Source of the DNA: Mariniphaga sediminis
Lineage (GTDB): Bacteria; Bacteroidota; Bacteroidia; Bacteroidales; Prolixibacteraceae
DNA length: 64,000 nucleotides
Direction: 5' to 3'
Assembly: GCF_003573545.1 (NCBI RefSeq)
Contig: NZ_QWET01000005.1
Span: forward strand, 124,001-188,000
Shown here piece by piece: positions 54,750 to 63,484 of the stretch. Every line of letters starts with the position of its first letter. Positions within the stretch are counted from its first letter, which is position 1. The notes beneath the pieces were generated by a model. The model was not told the origin of the DNA. It ran no database searches and was given only the letters and a program-made list of their open reading frames with translations. Position numbers and translations under genes: made by a program.

Positions 54750-57359
54750 TTACTGTAATATAAACTTCACTGTTATACCAACCGTTTTTCCTTTGAATTT
54801 AGCAATATCGAGCTTTGGAATTTTATGGATTACGCGTTTGGTTTCATCTGTAAATAGCTGTTCTTCTATTTTTTGAGCTTCTTCAACAGCGTTTTTTGAT
54901 CCATACCCCGTTGACACAGGTTTGTTGATCTTGTAACCGACAACAACAATTTCATCCAGGGTAAAATCAGTTGCTAATGGCTCGTCAGTGAGGACAGATA
55001 TTTTTCCTTTCGTATCAATTTTAACAGATAAATTGACTGTTTCTTCCAGGTTTGATTTGTGGGCTAATACGGGATATTTAATCTCTTTTGCAATAAATCT
55101 TCTGAGCTGTATTTCAGTATATATTCCTACTGGCTTCATCGTAACCTCGATAACACCATTTTCCCCTTTTTTACCATACCTCTCAGTAGCTTGCTCATCC
55201 TTCAAAACGTTTATTGATTGTATGTCTCCCGGATTAATAAGATCGAGTGATTTGTATTCGGTAACCATTCCGTCTACCACGATGAGGGGAGTTTTTGTTT
55301 TTGAATATCCTGTTTCGCTGGTCAGTGTATTTGTTTTTGTTGTTATTTCAACAGCTCCGTGTTTTGCTTTGTTTCCATATTTTTGGGTTGCTTCCTCTTT
55401 TGACAACTCCTTCATTTTTTGAAGTTGCTTCGGGTAAATATATACAGATGGCTTTTTGTTTTTTAGGAAAACTTCTTCGCCATCAATAATATACAGTTTC
55501 TTGTTTTGTTTAGGCAGCGTGGTTTTTATTTCGATAAATCCATTCTTTGCCAATTCTTTACGCCTGATATCGATATTTGTGTTTCTTTTATACCGAATAC
55601 TTTTAATTATGGCTGAATTGTAAAGATTGGAAATATCATTAGCATTGTGCAGCGTTTCATATCCGTCCTGTATGACAATCGGCTCTTTGCCTTCCGGATA
55701 TTTCTCAATGCCTGCATTATCCAGAATTTTTTCCCATTTCTTTATTTCTGTTGTTTTATCCGGGATGGTAGGGTTTTTCTCGGATTCCATTGTTACCAGT
55801 AGTTCTTTACTCCCATCCCAGGCAAATTCTTTTTTTAGGTAACCTTCACGGAGAAATTCGAAAAATATATCTGAATCTTCTGCCTTAATAATAAAATCTC
55901 CCTTTGTATTAGAAACGGTACCTGATTTAACACCATTGACGGTAAAAAAAATAGTTGCCCCTGGTATGGGTTTCCGTCCATCAAACGAAATGACCTTCCC
56001 TTTAATCTCAGTCTGCCCGGCATTCGGGTGCAGGCTCGGTTTATTTCCTGTTTTGGTTTCAATCATTACAACTCCGTTTTTGCCTTTTTCGCCGTAAAAC
56101 ATTGTGGCAGTTGGAGCTTTTAAAACATCAATACGTTTAATATCATTTGTGTTAAAATCTTTAATGTCGCCCTGGTATTCCCTTCCATCAATAATAAACA
56201 GTCTGTTATCGAGCTTAAAGCTTATATCTGTTTTTTTTGTGATGCTAGTATCTGGTTCGTGCCTTCGATACCTATTCTCTGAAAGAATCATTGTTTCTTC
56301 GGTATCGGCCTGGATAGTATAATTATCTTTTGCTCCGGGAATGGATTCAGTCTGCGTTTCCTTATTCGAAACGATTATATTTTCTGCGGGGGTATTCTTC
56401 TCCTTGTTTGTTTGTTTGGAAGCAGTCGTTTCATTTTGAAATTCTGAATGTGCGGTAGTGCTTTCGTTTTGGTAATTTATTTCTGTTTTAATTTCCCTGT
56501 TCGCAAGTCCCATAACCAAAACAGCCAGCAATGGTAAAGCAATAAGTTGTTTTACAAGCGCAAACCGGTTTTTTGTTTTCTTCTTCATCATGATGATACG
56601 ATTTTTAAGTTGAGACCCATTTAAAGCGGTGAGAAAAGGTGCCACACCCTCTTTGCCGGCCAGCGCTACCATGGCCATTTGGTAGGTTTGGGCATTGGTG
56701 GTTTTTGCAATCTCGTGGTCGGTTTTGTACTCAATGTTATTTCTTACCGCGTTTTTTAGCAGCCAGGTAAACGGATTAAACCACTGCAGGAGGAATAGGA
56801 TTTCGGTAAATAGAATATCAAGCGTATGTTTTTCTTTCACATGAATTTTTTCGTGTGCTACGATTATTTCCAGGTGAGGATTGAAAAGTGTATTTTCTGA
56901 GATGACGATTTTGCTGAAAAAAGAAAAGGGGTGAACGTCTTTTTCTGTAATGTTTACCTGGGTATTTAGCAGTTGCTGTGTCCGGCTTTTTTTTATGATT
57001 CGGATTGCTTTATAATGCCCCAGCAGCAGGTGAAACAGAAAAACGGCTGTTCCCAGAATGTACAGGCCAAACAGATAGTGGTGCCATTCTGCTTTAAATG
57101 GCGGGAGGGGAGTTCCTACCGGCTGAATGGTTTCGGGGAGGAAAGAATATCCATTTGATACAGTTGCTACCGGGTCAATATATTGTACGGTTGTAAAAGT
57201 TATGAGCGGGATAACAAAACTAAGCGCCAGGGAAACCGGCAAATAAATACGATTAAAAACAAACTGTTTCCGGTTTTGAAACAACACCAGGTAAGCCAGA
57301 AAAAATGCACTGGCTGCAACAGCTGCCTTTCCGATATAGAAAAGATAACTTTCCATCAC
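54750..57359 (-). CDS. M56 (BlaR1-like) membrane metalloprotease with carboxypeptidase-like and TonB-plug-like repeats
   Basis: 869 residues. N-terminal M56 domain: membrane segments about 5-25, 35-57 and 92-112, zinc motif HEKIH at 169-173 (VAHEKIHVKEKHTLD), a fourth segment near 270-290. C-terminal extracytoplasmic part (about 300-869): a CarboxypepD_reg-like domain (GKVISFDGRKPIPGATIFF), four plug-like repeats of the form IDGxE..INVLK..A.ERYGKKGxNGVIEV, and a TonB-C-like segment (IAKEIKYPVLAHKS). In BlaR1 systems the protease relays a signal that inactivates the BlaI repressor. The start overlaps the BlaI stop by 4 bases (ATGA). Confidence 0.88.
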   Translation of the reverse strand: MMESYLFYIGKAAVAASAFFLAYLVLFQNRKQFVFNRIYLPVSLALSFVIPLITFTTVQYIDPVATVSNGYSFLPETIQPVGTPLPPFKAEWHHYLFGLYILGTAVFLFHLLLGHYKAIRIIKKSRTQQLLNTQVNITEKDVHPFSFFSKIVISENTLFNPHLEIIVAHEKIHVKEKHTLDILFTEILFLLQWFNPFTWLLKNAVRNNIEYKTDHEIAKTTNAQTYQMAMVALAGKEGVAPFLTALNGSQLKNRIIMMKKKTKNRFALVKQLIALPLLAVLVMGLANREIKTEINYQNESTTAHSEFQNETTASKQTNKEKNTPAENIIVSNKETQTESIPGAKDNYTIQADTEETMILSENRYRRHEPDTSITKKTDISFKLDNRLFIIDGREYQGDIKDFNTNDIKRIDVLKAPTATMFYGEKGKNGVVMIETKTGNKPSLHPNAGQTEIKGKVISFDGRKPIPGATIFFTVNGVKSGTVSNTKGDFIIKAEDSDIFFEFLREGYLKKEFAWDGSKELLVTMESEKNPTIPDKTTEIKKWEKILDNAGIEKYPEGKEPIVIQDGYETLHNANDISNLYNSAIIKSIRYKRNTNIDIRRKELAKNGFIEIKTTLPKQNKKLYIIDGEEVFLKNKKPSVYIYPKQLQKMKELSKEEATQKYGNKAKHGAVEITTKTNTLTSETGYSKTKTPLIVVDGMVTEYKSLDLINPGDIQSINVLKDEQATERYGKKGENGVIEVTMKPVGIYTEIQLRRFIAKEIKYPVLAHKSNLEETVNLSVKIDTKGKISVLTDEPLATDFTLDEIVVVGYKINKPVSTGYGSKNAVEEAQKIEEQLFTDETKRVIHKIPKLDIAKFKGKTVGITVKFILQ

Positions 57360-57715
57360 TTTTCATCTTTAATTATTTTTATCAGCTCTTCCAGTTCTTC
57401 GGGCGAAAGGCCTTTTTCTTTTACAAAGAAGGCCACAGCACTCTTGTACGAGTTGTCGAAATAATCACTAACGATTTGTTTCATGAACGATTTCCGGTAT
57501 TCTTCTTTAGAGATCAGTGGAAAATATTCGTATGTGTTTCCATACTGCTTGTAGCCTACAATCCCTTTTTCCTGGAGTAACCTTACAAGGGAAGATATGG
57601 TATTGTAATGAGGCTTCGGCTTTGGATATTTTTCAATGATGTCTTTTACAAAAGCTTTTTCGAGTTTCCAGAGGATTTTCATGAGTTCCTCTTCTTTGCG
57701 GGTGAGTTTTTTCAT
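57356..57715 (-). CDS. BlaI/MecI/CopY-family transcriptional repressor
   Basis: 119 residues, normal length. Winged helix with LTRKEEELMKILWKLEKAFVKDIIE and HYNTISSLVRLLQEKGIVGYKQYGNTYEYFPLI; a C-terminal dimerisation helix follows. BlaI proteins bind dyad operators as dimers and are released when the partner M56 protease is activated. Four-base overlap with that protease gene. A double dyad over the promoter (57778-57813) is a candidate autoregulatory operator. Confidence 0.95.
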   Translation of the reverse strand: MKKLTRKEEELMKILWKLEKAFVKDIIEKYPKPKPHYNTISSLVRLLQEKGIVGYKQYGNTYEYFPLISKEEYRKSFMKQIVSDYFDNSYKSAVAFFVKEKGLSPEELEELIKIIKDEK

Positions 57716-57768
57716 GATGCAGATTTTAAAATTTCAGACACAAGTATCAGTGCAATCTAATTTTGAAA

Positions 57769-57799
57769 CAAATCTACAACTGGTTTTTCAGTTATGCAA
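57769..57799 (-). promoter_or_regulatory. Promoter of the BlaI-M56 operon
   Basis: On the minus strand TTG (57797-57799), 20 bases, TAGATTTG (57769-57776), about 55 bases upstream of the BlaI ATG. Confidence 0.6.
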
Positions 57800-57813
57800 C
57801 TGATTTTTTAGTT
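57778..57813. promoter_or_regulatory. Candidate BlaI operator, paired dyads
   Basis: AACTG-N6-CAGTT at 57778-57793 and AACTG-N6-TAGTT at 57798-57813. The two dyads are 16 bp each with centres 20 bp apart and cover the -33 element; a further half-site AACTG sits at 57818. Confidence 0.5.
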
Positions 57814-57904
57814 TTTTAACTGTTGAACCCGTTTTTTTGTCTGATAAAGATTGATTTCAGGCAAGTTATTCCTTACGGTACTTTGCTGGCTTTGTGAGGG
57901 CTGC

Positions 57905-60900
57905 CTACCGTTCCTCCGGTACCAGGATTTCCACTTTTGTTCCGGTTGCCCCGTTTTTACTCAGGTCAGTGATTTGCAGCCGGTATTTCTCTCCTTGCTT
58001 TTGTTGTAAAATCTCTAACCGTTCCTGTATCAGTTTCGAACTTTTCTCGTTTTTGGAAGTAGCCAGCTTTTGCGCTGCTTCCTGCCCGATTCCGTTGTCT
58101 TCAATAATTATCTCAATCCCCTCTTTCTGTTCACTGTTTACTGAAAACTTTTCACTTCTTCTCACCACTTCAATCCTTAACTTTTTGTTATCCGGTTTGT
58201 TGTGCAATCCGTGAATCACGGCATTTTCAGCAAATGGCTGCAGAAGCATTGACGGCACCAGCGTATTGTGGGGGTCGATCCCTTCATTCAATTTAATTTG
58301 AAAATCAAAGTCGAACCGCAGTTTTTCCAGGTTGAGGTATTGCTTTACGGTTTCGAGTTCTTCAGCCAGTGAAACCTCTTCCTTTTCGGAGTTTTGCAGC
58401 ACTTTGCGGATGAGCCCGGCAAAGTCGGCCAAATACAAATGGGCCTCGCGGCCCTTGTTCTGCTGTACCAGGTTTTGTACCGAGTTCAGGCAGTTAAACA
58501 GAAAGTGGGGATTCATTTGAGAGCGGATGGCCGTTAGCTCCAGTTCACGTAACCGGCGTTGCTGCTGTTCTTTTCGGAACCGCTGCCGGATGCGCCATCG
58601 CCATAAAACAAAAATCAGAAAAGAAATAAAAAGAAGACTTCCCAGGATAATAATGATGGTGATGAGTTGCGATTTATCGGGATTCTCCTTTTTTGTCATC
58701 AGACTGTGTTTCGCCAGGTTCATGGCATCTACGGGGTTCTCGCCAAAACCAATACGCATTCCGTCTTTATCGTAAGCTATAAAATGGTGATAGTCTTTTT
58801 TGAAAATATCGCGAAACTGCTGCTGGCGATTTGTCATAAAAAGTTGATGTGCCACCGGTTCTGCCCGTTTAATATAGTCCTGCCACTCCTTAAGGTTGCT
58901 GCCTTGCATAACCAGTACAAAATTAATTTCGGGATTTTCTTTGGCCAGATCATCCCAAAAATAGCGTTCACTGTCCCAGGTATGGTTGATATAAAATACC
59001 GTGGGTTTTTCTCCGAAAAAGTCTACAAAGTAAACCGGTTGACCATCAGTATTAAAAAACTGCGTTTCAGGTACGTAATTTTCGTTTTGCCATTTGATGT
59101 GATTTTCCAAAAGAACTTCAATGGCGCCGGCAAATTCCCGGTTATTTACCAGACGCAACATCAGGTCGAAATACCTGGTAATTTCATCCTGGATAATTCG
59201 TTGATCTTTCGACGAGGTATCTAGTGTATTCATCTTTTCCTGCAAAAGGATTTCGGCAAGCTGGCTGTAAAGGGCATGCCCGGCTAAAACGGTTTTGGTA
59301 ATCTCTATCTTTTTGGGTAGATCGTCGAAATAGCGCCATCCTGAAGGCATCGGAGCGGTTAATTGGTAGAGGGTTCTTAAATTGCCGATTTTGTTAATTT
59401 CCCCCAAATGGTAATCCATTAATGTTCCGGCCAGTTGCCGGGAGTGAATGCCGTAATCGTTATAATTCAGGTGCAGGGAAAATTCATTTACAAGGTTTTC
59501 CAGATACGTGTAGTCCACTTCATCGTGCTCCGGGAAATGGGGTCTGCCCATGGGCAGATTCATTCTTTTTTTCATGGTTAAATAATGAACGGCCCCGGAT
59601 AAAAGAAAGTTTTTTAACTCGGTTGTAAGAAAATCGTAAACAGTTTCCGGTATTCTGTTTTTATATTCTTCAAAAAAGGAACCGGAGTTTATTAAGACTC
59701 TATAAAAGTCAGCATATTTTGTTTTGCTGAGATGCCAGTAGAAATTATTAAAATTGAAACCCTGGCCAAATAATTTATATTCTTTGCAGAAATCGTAAAT
59801 CAGCGTGGAGGCATGGCTGTTATCTCCTGAAATTTTTACATCCCATGGAAGTGTATCTCCTGTGACATTAAAATGGATCCGGTTTCCCGGTTCGGCATAA
59901 AAACCCAGAATGGATACCTCTTCTACTCTGTTATCCTGTCCGAATTGAATATAACCCAAACCGGAATGCTTTAACTCTGTCTCCAATTGGAAAGTATTGT
60001 TTTCATCCAGAAAAGCTGTTTCCAGGTAAAGACTTGTCCCGAACGGATCACGCAAAATACCAACAATCACTTTTTTGTTTTTCGGATTTTCAATTTTTCC
60101 GGAAATCACCAACCGGTTTTCCGGAATATTCTTAACTGATTTTAGGTTGACGCTTTTTTCAATGTAAAAAAGATGATACGATTTGCCAAAAGCCCACAGT
60201 CCGTATTTGGCTGAATCGATTTCTGTAGTACTGTATTCGTTTAAAATTTTTTTCTCTGTGTTACAGGAAAACTGCCTGCTGTGCAAACCCGGTTCCTCTT
60301 TTTTTCTGGTTTGTTTTAAAAAAAACAACGAATCGGCAGCGGTAATATGTTCTTCAAATTTGGAAAGTTCAATTCTTTCGCCATTGTGTTGCCGTTTGGA
60401 AATTTGGTAAACCGATTGTAAGAGCCGTGTGATTTGGGGAATGCCCTTGGTGTTAAAATCAGAAGTGTGCTTGTCAACCGCTTTTTCTTCGAAGCCTTTT
60501 CGTTCGAGTAGCCTGCTTATTTCCGAAAGTACCTCAACCCGGTTTTGTAGTTTCAGTTCCATGGTCTCCCGGTCAAAACTATATTGATAGTCTGTCCACG
60601 GGAGTAGTTCCTCCCAAAAATTGTCGTATCGGTTGTCGTAAAATCCGTCTTTAAATGCAGGGAACCGGTAATCTTTAAACCAGACAGGTTTAAATTCAGA
60701 CTTGTCAGCCATGTTTTCAATCACTGAAACCATCAGGTACTCCTTATTTTCAGGTTGTATGGTCACGCATTTTATTTTCAGGCTTTTCTTTTTGAAATAA
60801 TCGGTAAAACGTTTGTGGTTTTCTGTTAGGATATATCTCGATTCAGTAAACTCATAAATGTATTCTTTTCCGTTTTCCGGGTGCAATACAATTTTTTCGT

Positions 60901-60967
60901 TCTGTGCCTGCAAGTTTATATTCAGAAGAAAAAAGATTATAGAAAAAATGAAAGTTTCTCTTTTCAT
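57905..60967 (-). CDS. LytS-type sensor kinase with exported DUF4369/TlpA-like region
   Basis: 1020 residues. Signal peptide MKRETFIFSIIFFLLNINLQAQ. The extracytoplasmic part (about 23-770) includes a DUF4369-like beta domain (VISGKIENPKNKKVIVGI...GLGYIQFGQ, about 290-400), a helical region, and a thioredoxin-like fold near 655-750 (PVYFVDFFGEKPTVFYINHT) whose CxxC is missing. One membrane segment (about 775-798) leads to a LytS kinase: QMNPHFLFNCLNSVQN with His821, LLLQPFAENAVIHGL, DNGIGQEAA. So it is built as TlpA sensor plus kinase. Transcribed first in the row that ends with the LytTR regulator. Confidence 0.88.
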   Translation of the reverse strand: MKRETFIFSIIFFLLNINLQAQNEKIVLHPENGKEYIYEFTESRYILTENHKRFTDYFKKKSLKIKCVTIQPENKEYLMVSVIENMADKSEFKPVWFKDYRFPAFKDGFYDNRYDNFWEELLPWTDYQYSFDRETMELKLQNRVEVLSEISRLLERKGFEEKAVDKHTSDFNTKGIPQITRLLQSVYQISKRQHNGERIELSKFEEHITAADSLFFLKQTRKKEEPGLHSRQFSCNTEKKILNEYSTTEIDSAKYGLWAFGKSYHLFYIEKSVNLKSVKNIPENRLVISGKIENPKNKKVIVGILRDPFGTSLYLETAFLDENNTFQLETELKHSGLGYIQFGQDNRVEEVSILGFYAEPGNRIHFNVTGDTLPWDVKISGDNSHASTLIYDFCKEYKLFGQGFNFNNFYWHLSKTKYADFYRVLINSGSFFEEYKNRIPETVYDFLTTELKNFLLSGAVHYLTMKKRMNLPMGRPHFPEHDEVDYTYLENLVNEFSLHLNYNDYGIHSRQLAGTLMDYHLGEINKIGNLRTLYQLTAPMPSGWRYFDDLPKKIEITKTVLAGHALYSQLAEILLQEKMNTLDTSSKDQRIIQDEITRYFDLMLRLVNNREFAGAIEVLLENHIKWQNENYVPETQFFNTDGQPVYFVDFFGEKPTVFYINHTWDSERYFWDDLAKENPEINFVLVMQGSNLKEWQDYIKRAEPVAHQLFMTNRQQQFRDIFKKDYHHFIAYDKDGMRIGFGENPVDAMNLAKHSLMTKKENPDKSQLITIIIILGSLLFISFLIFVLWRWRIRQRFRKEQQQRRLRELELTAIRSQMNPHFLFNCLNSVQNLVQQNKGREAHLYLADFAGLIRKVLQNSEKEEVSLAEELETVKQYLNLEKLRFDFDFQIKLNEGIDPHNTLVPSMLLQPFAENAVIHGLHNKPDNKKLRIEVVRRSEKFSVNSEQKEGIEIIIEDNGIGQEAAQKLATSKNEKSSKLIQERLEILQQKQGEKYRLQITDLSKNGATGTKVEILVPEER

Positions 60968-61059
60968 GCCTTTTGGAAATTGGTTAATCCAAAGTTGGTG
61001 GAAAAACCGGAAAAATAAAAGAGAAAATTATTAAACGGTGGAATTGGGTTATTAAACGG

Positions 61060-61200
61060 AAATTTTTAATTCTCTCTTCGTGATCCTTTGTGTTTCCTTT
61101 GTGGTTCTCCGTGGTTGACTCTTCTCTTTTTACCACAGAGTACGCAGAGAAGTCGCAGAGAACCACAGAGGGTGTATTGGTAACCCAGGTATTCCTTTTG
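61060..61200 (-). repeat. Dispersed single copy of the 204-bp repeat unit, inverted
   Basis: The reverse complement runs acctgggttaccaatacac, ctctgtggttctctgcgac, ttctctgcgtactctgtgg, the A-rich loop and agtcaaccacggagaacc, then aaaaattt: the same order as in the array at 8.8-9.7 kb. Confidence 0.8.
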
Positions 61201-61229
61201 TTTTAAATATTCAGTACCAAAGACGGAGT

Positions 61230-61345
61230 TCGTTTTTTTTGTTGAGTATTGGAAATTTTTACTTTTCTCCAGGCAATATCCAATGTAGAACACTCAATAC
61301 TGAATATCCAAAGGAGTTTGTTCTTTTGATTATTGGGAGTTGGTT
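61230..61345 (+). repeat. AT-rich companion repeat, left of AraC gene
   Basis: Contains aatatccaatgtagaacact at 61275, repeated at 62395, plus caaaggagtttgttc and ttgattattggg words. Confidence 0.7.
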
Positions 61346-61518
61346 ATTGGATTATTGGAAATTTTGTTGTTTTTTCAGGAAATAGGAAATTATCACACAT
61401 CTGCTGTGACCTGGAAAAATAATATAAGATGTATAGGTACGTTTTTATTAATGAAAATTTCTATGAGGAATCCGGGGCACTTAAATATAAAAGGCTACAC
61501 AAAAAACAGTAAGAAGCG

Positions 61519-62292
61519 ATGGAGTATCGGGAAATAGCACCCTGTAACGAACTTAAAGACTTTATCAGTCATTATTGGGTGGGTACTTGGGATACAAATA
61601 AGCAAGCACCTACTGAGCTATACTATATTACTGCCAGTAGTTTAACCGAAATTACTTTCGCCTTTAGCGGTTCTGGGAAACACGATGAGTTACTTTTTTC
61701 TATCGTGCAGGGACATACTCAGATCCCTTTGCAATCCCCTGTTCGTGAATTCTATCATTTGATTGGTGTTTCTCTTTATTCGTATGCTATCCCTTCACTG
61801 TTTAACCTTTCATCTTTTGAATTAAATCAGGAGTTTATTCCTTTAACAACTTTTCTGGGCAAAGATGGCAGCGTACTTAATGAAGAAATGGCGTTGGCAG
61901 AAACTACAGAACAACGTGTTGAAATTCTTAGCTGCTATTTCAAATCTCTATTGAAAAATCGTAAAATAGTGGATACGCGGATGATAAGAGCCATCCAGGA
62001 GGTGAAAAGAAATAATGGCAATCCTAAAATAATAGATCTGGCGGTTAATTCCTTTCTCTCTCAAAAACAGTTTAATAGACGCTTCAAAGAATTTTCCGGT
62101 TTCAACCCCAAAGTTTATGCGAGAATTATCCGTCTTGAATCTGCCATAAAGAGCTACCCGAATTTTCGTAACTTAACGGAGTTAGCGCATAACATTGGAT
62201 ATTACGACCAGGCCCATTTTATCCGGGAGTTTAAAGAGTTAACGGGCTTTAGTCCGAGAGAATTCTGGAAGTTGAGTGAGGATAAAAGCTAA
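61519..62292 (+). CDS. AraC-family transcriptional regulator
   Basis: 257 residues. N-terminal domain (about 1-140) without an identified ligand motif; C-terminal two-helix-turn-helix domain with LAVNSFLSQKQFNRRFKEFSG (first HTH) and ELAHNIGYYDQAHFIREFK and FTGFSPREF-like ending (LTGFSPREFW) in the second. ATG start after agtaagaagcg. No gene in the same strand beside it, so its target is unclear. It lies between two copies of the dispersed repeat. Confidence 0.92.
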   Translation: MEYREIAPCNELKDFISHYWVGTWDTNKQAPTELYYITASSLTEITFAFSGSGKHDELLFSIVQGHTQIPLQSPVREFYHLIGVSLYSYAIPSLFNLSSFELNQEFIPLTTFLGKDGSVLNEEMALAETTEQRVEILSCYFKSLLKNRKIVDTRMIRAIQEVKRNNGNPKIIDLAVNSFLSQKQFNRRFKEFSGFNPKVYARIIRLESAIKSYPNFRNLTELAHNIGYYDQAHFIREFKELTGFSPREFWKLSEDKS

Positions 62293-62308
62293 AATGTCTA
62301 TTTTTTTT

Positions 62309-62462
62309 ACCACAGAGGGCACAGAGAAGCCGCAGAGAACCACAGAGGTTGGTGCATATACTTTGCGCTAATGTTTTTTAAAGAAATATCCAATGTAGAA
62401 CACTCAATATTGAATACCCAAAGACGGAGTTTGTTCCTCGTTGATTATTGGGGTTTGTCTTT
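62309..62462 (+). repeat. Dispersed repeat copy right of AraC gene
   Basis: Begins taccacagagggcacagag, agaagccgcagagaaccac, then the AT-rich companion with aatatccaatgtagaacact at 62395 and aagacggagtttgttcc. Confidence 0.75.
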
Positions 62463-62483
62463 TTTGCCAGAATATCCATTTTT

Positions 62484-63362
62484 TCAGAACAGGCTATCCT
62501 GCCCGGGGCCTCGTACATTTAGCCCGCACCTTTCGTTTAGTTTTTTGATGAAATGGGTAGCCAGCAGCGGTGATTCTTTTTCAATATTTTGATGAATAAA
62601 AAAGTACAGGTTTTCAAGACCGTTTTCAATCCACTCCGCCAGTCGTTCCACCCATTCATCCAGCCGGGAATAATCTGAAGGGTGATTGGCACCTACCCAA
62701 CGCACAAAAGCGGTGGGTGTTGTAAGGCGCATGTGTAGTAAGTCGCGTCGCCCGGCAGTGTCCACAATAATATTGGTAACTTGGTTTCTCTCCAGAAAAG
62801 TATACAGCTCGCTACTGATTTCCGGGTCGTTAAACCAGTTGGTATTTCGCAGTTCTACCGCCAGTGGAATACCGGCAGGAAACGATTCAACAAAATGCGT
62901 TAACCGGTCGAAACTTTTGTAGGCAAAATTGTCGTGTAGTTGCAGAAAGACCATGCCCAGTTTTGTTTCAAAGTTACTGATGTTTGAGCAAAACTCTTCC
63001 ACTAACGGTTTTACGCCGTTCAGCCGTTTATAATGGCTTATGGTGTTGGTTATTTTTGGGAAAAACTTAAAATCGGCCGGTGTTTTGTCACGCCAGGTTT
63101 CCACCTGCGGTATTCCGGGAATGGAATAAAAAGTGGCGTTCATTTCGATGCTGTTAAACTGTGTGGCATAGTAGGCCAGTTCATCTTTTGTTCCGCGTGG
63201 ATAAAAACCTTTCAGGTCGTTCCGGTTCCATTTGGCACATCCTACATACACTTTCGGTTTTTCTTTGTTTTTCCGGCTGTTCAAAACGTTATGTGTTTCT
63301 ACATGGTTGACAGGCAGCGAGAAATCGACGGTTTCGGGGTGTTCAACTTTTCCAAATATCAT
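62484..63362 (-). CDS. DUF72 (YecE-like) TIM-barrel protein
   Basis: 292 residues, cytoplasmic. Family landmarks are present: KVYVGCAKWNRNDLKGFYP, FNSIEMNATFYSIPG, FKFFPKITNTISHYKRL, LGMVFLQLHDNF, LAVELRNTNWF, FVRWVGANHPSDYSRL and LYFFIHQNIEKESP. The fold is a UxaC/TIM-like barrel; no biochemical function is established for the family. Divergent from the aldo/keto reductase gene. Confidence 0.9.
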   Translation of the reverse strand: MIFGKVEHPETVDFSLPVNHVETHNVLNSRKNKEKPKVYVGCAKWNRNDLKGFYPRGTKDELAYYATQFNSIEMNATFYSIPGIPQVETWRDKTPADFKFFPKITNTISHYKRLNGVKPLVEEFCSNISNFETKLGMVFLQLHDNFAYKSFDRLTHFVESFPAGIPLAVELRNTNWFNDPEISSELYTFLERNQVTNIIVDTAGRRDLLHMRLTTPTAFVRWVGANHPSDYSRLDEWVERLAEWIENGLENLYFFIHQNIEKESPLLATHFIKKLNERCGLNVRGPGQDSLF

Positions 63363-63484
63363 ATCAGTAACTTAAGTTCTGAAAAATAACAAATTCTTTC
63401 TGAATATTGTTTTTATTGAAACTGAATGACAGTTATTTATAACGGAATTGAACAAATTTTGTAATTTTACAAAAACTCAACATC

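Larger units (their letters stand above)
60968..61518. other. Intergenic region holding repeat copies
   Basis: Contains an inverted-orientation unit of the 204-bp family (61060-61200) and its AT-rich companion tract (61230-61345); between 61350 and 61518 I see no gene or site except the leader of the AraC gene. Confidence 0.6.
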
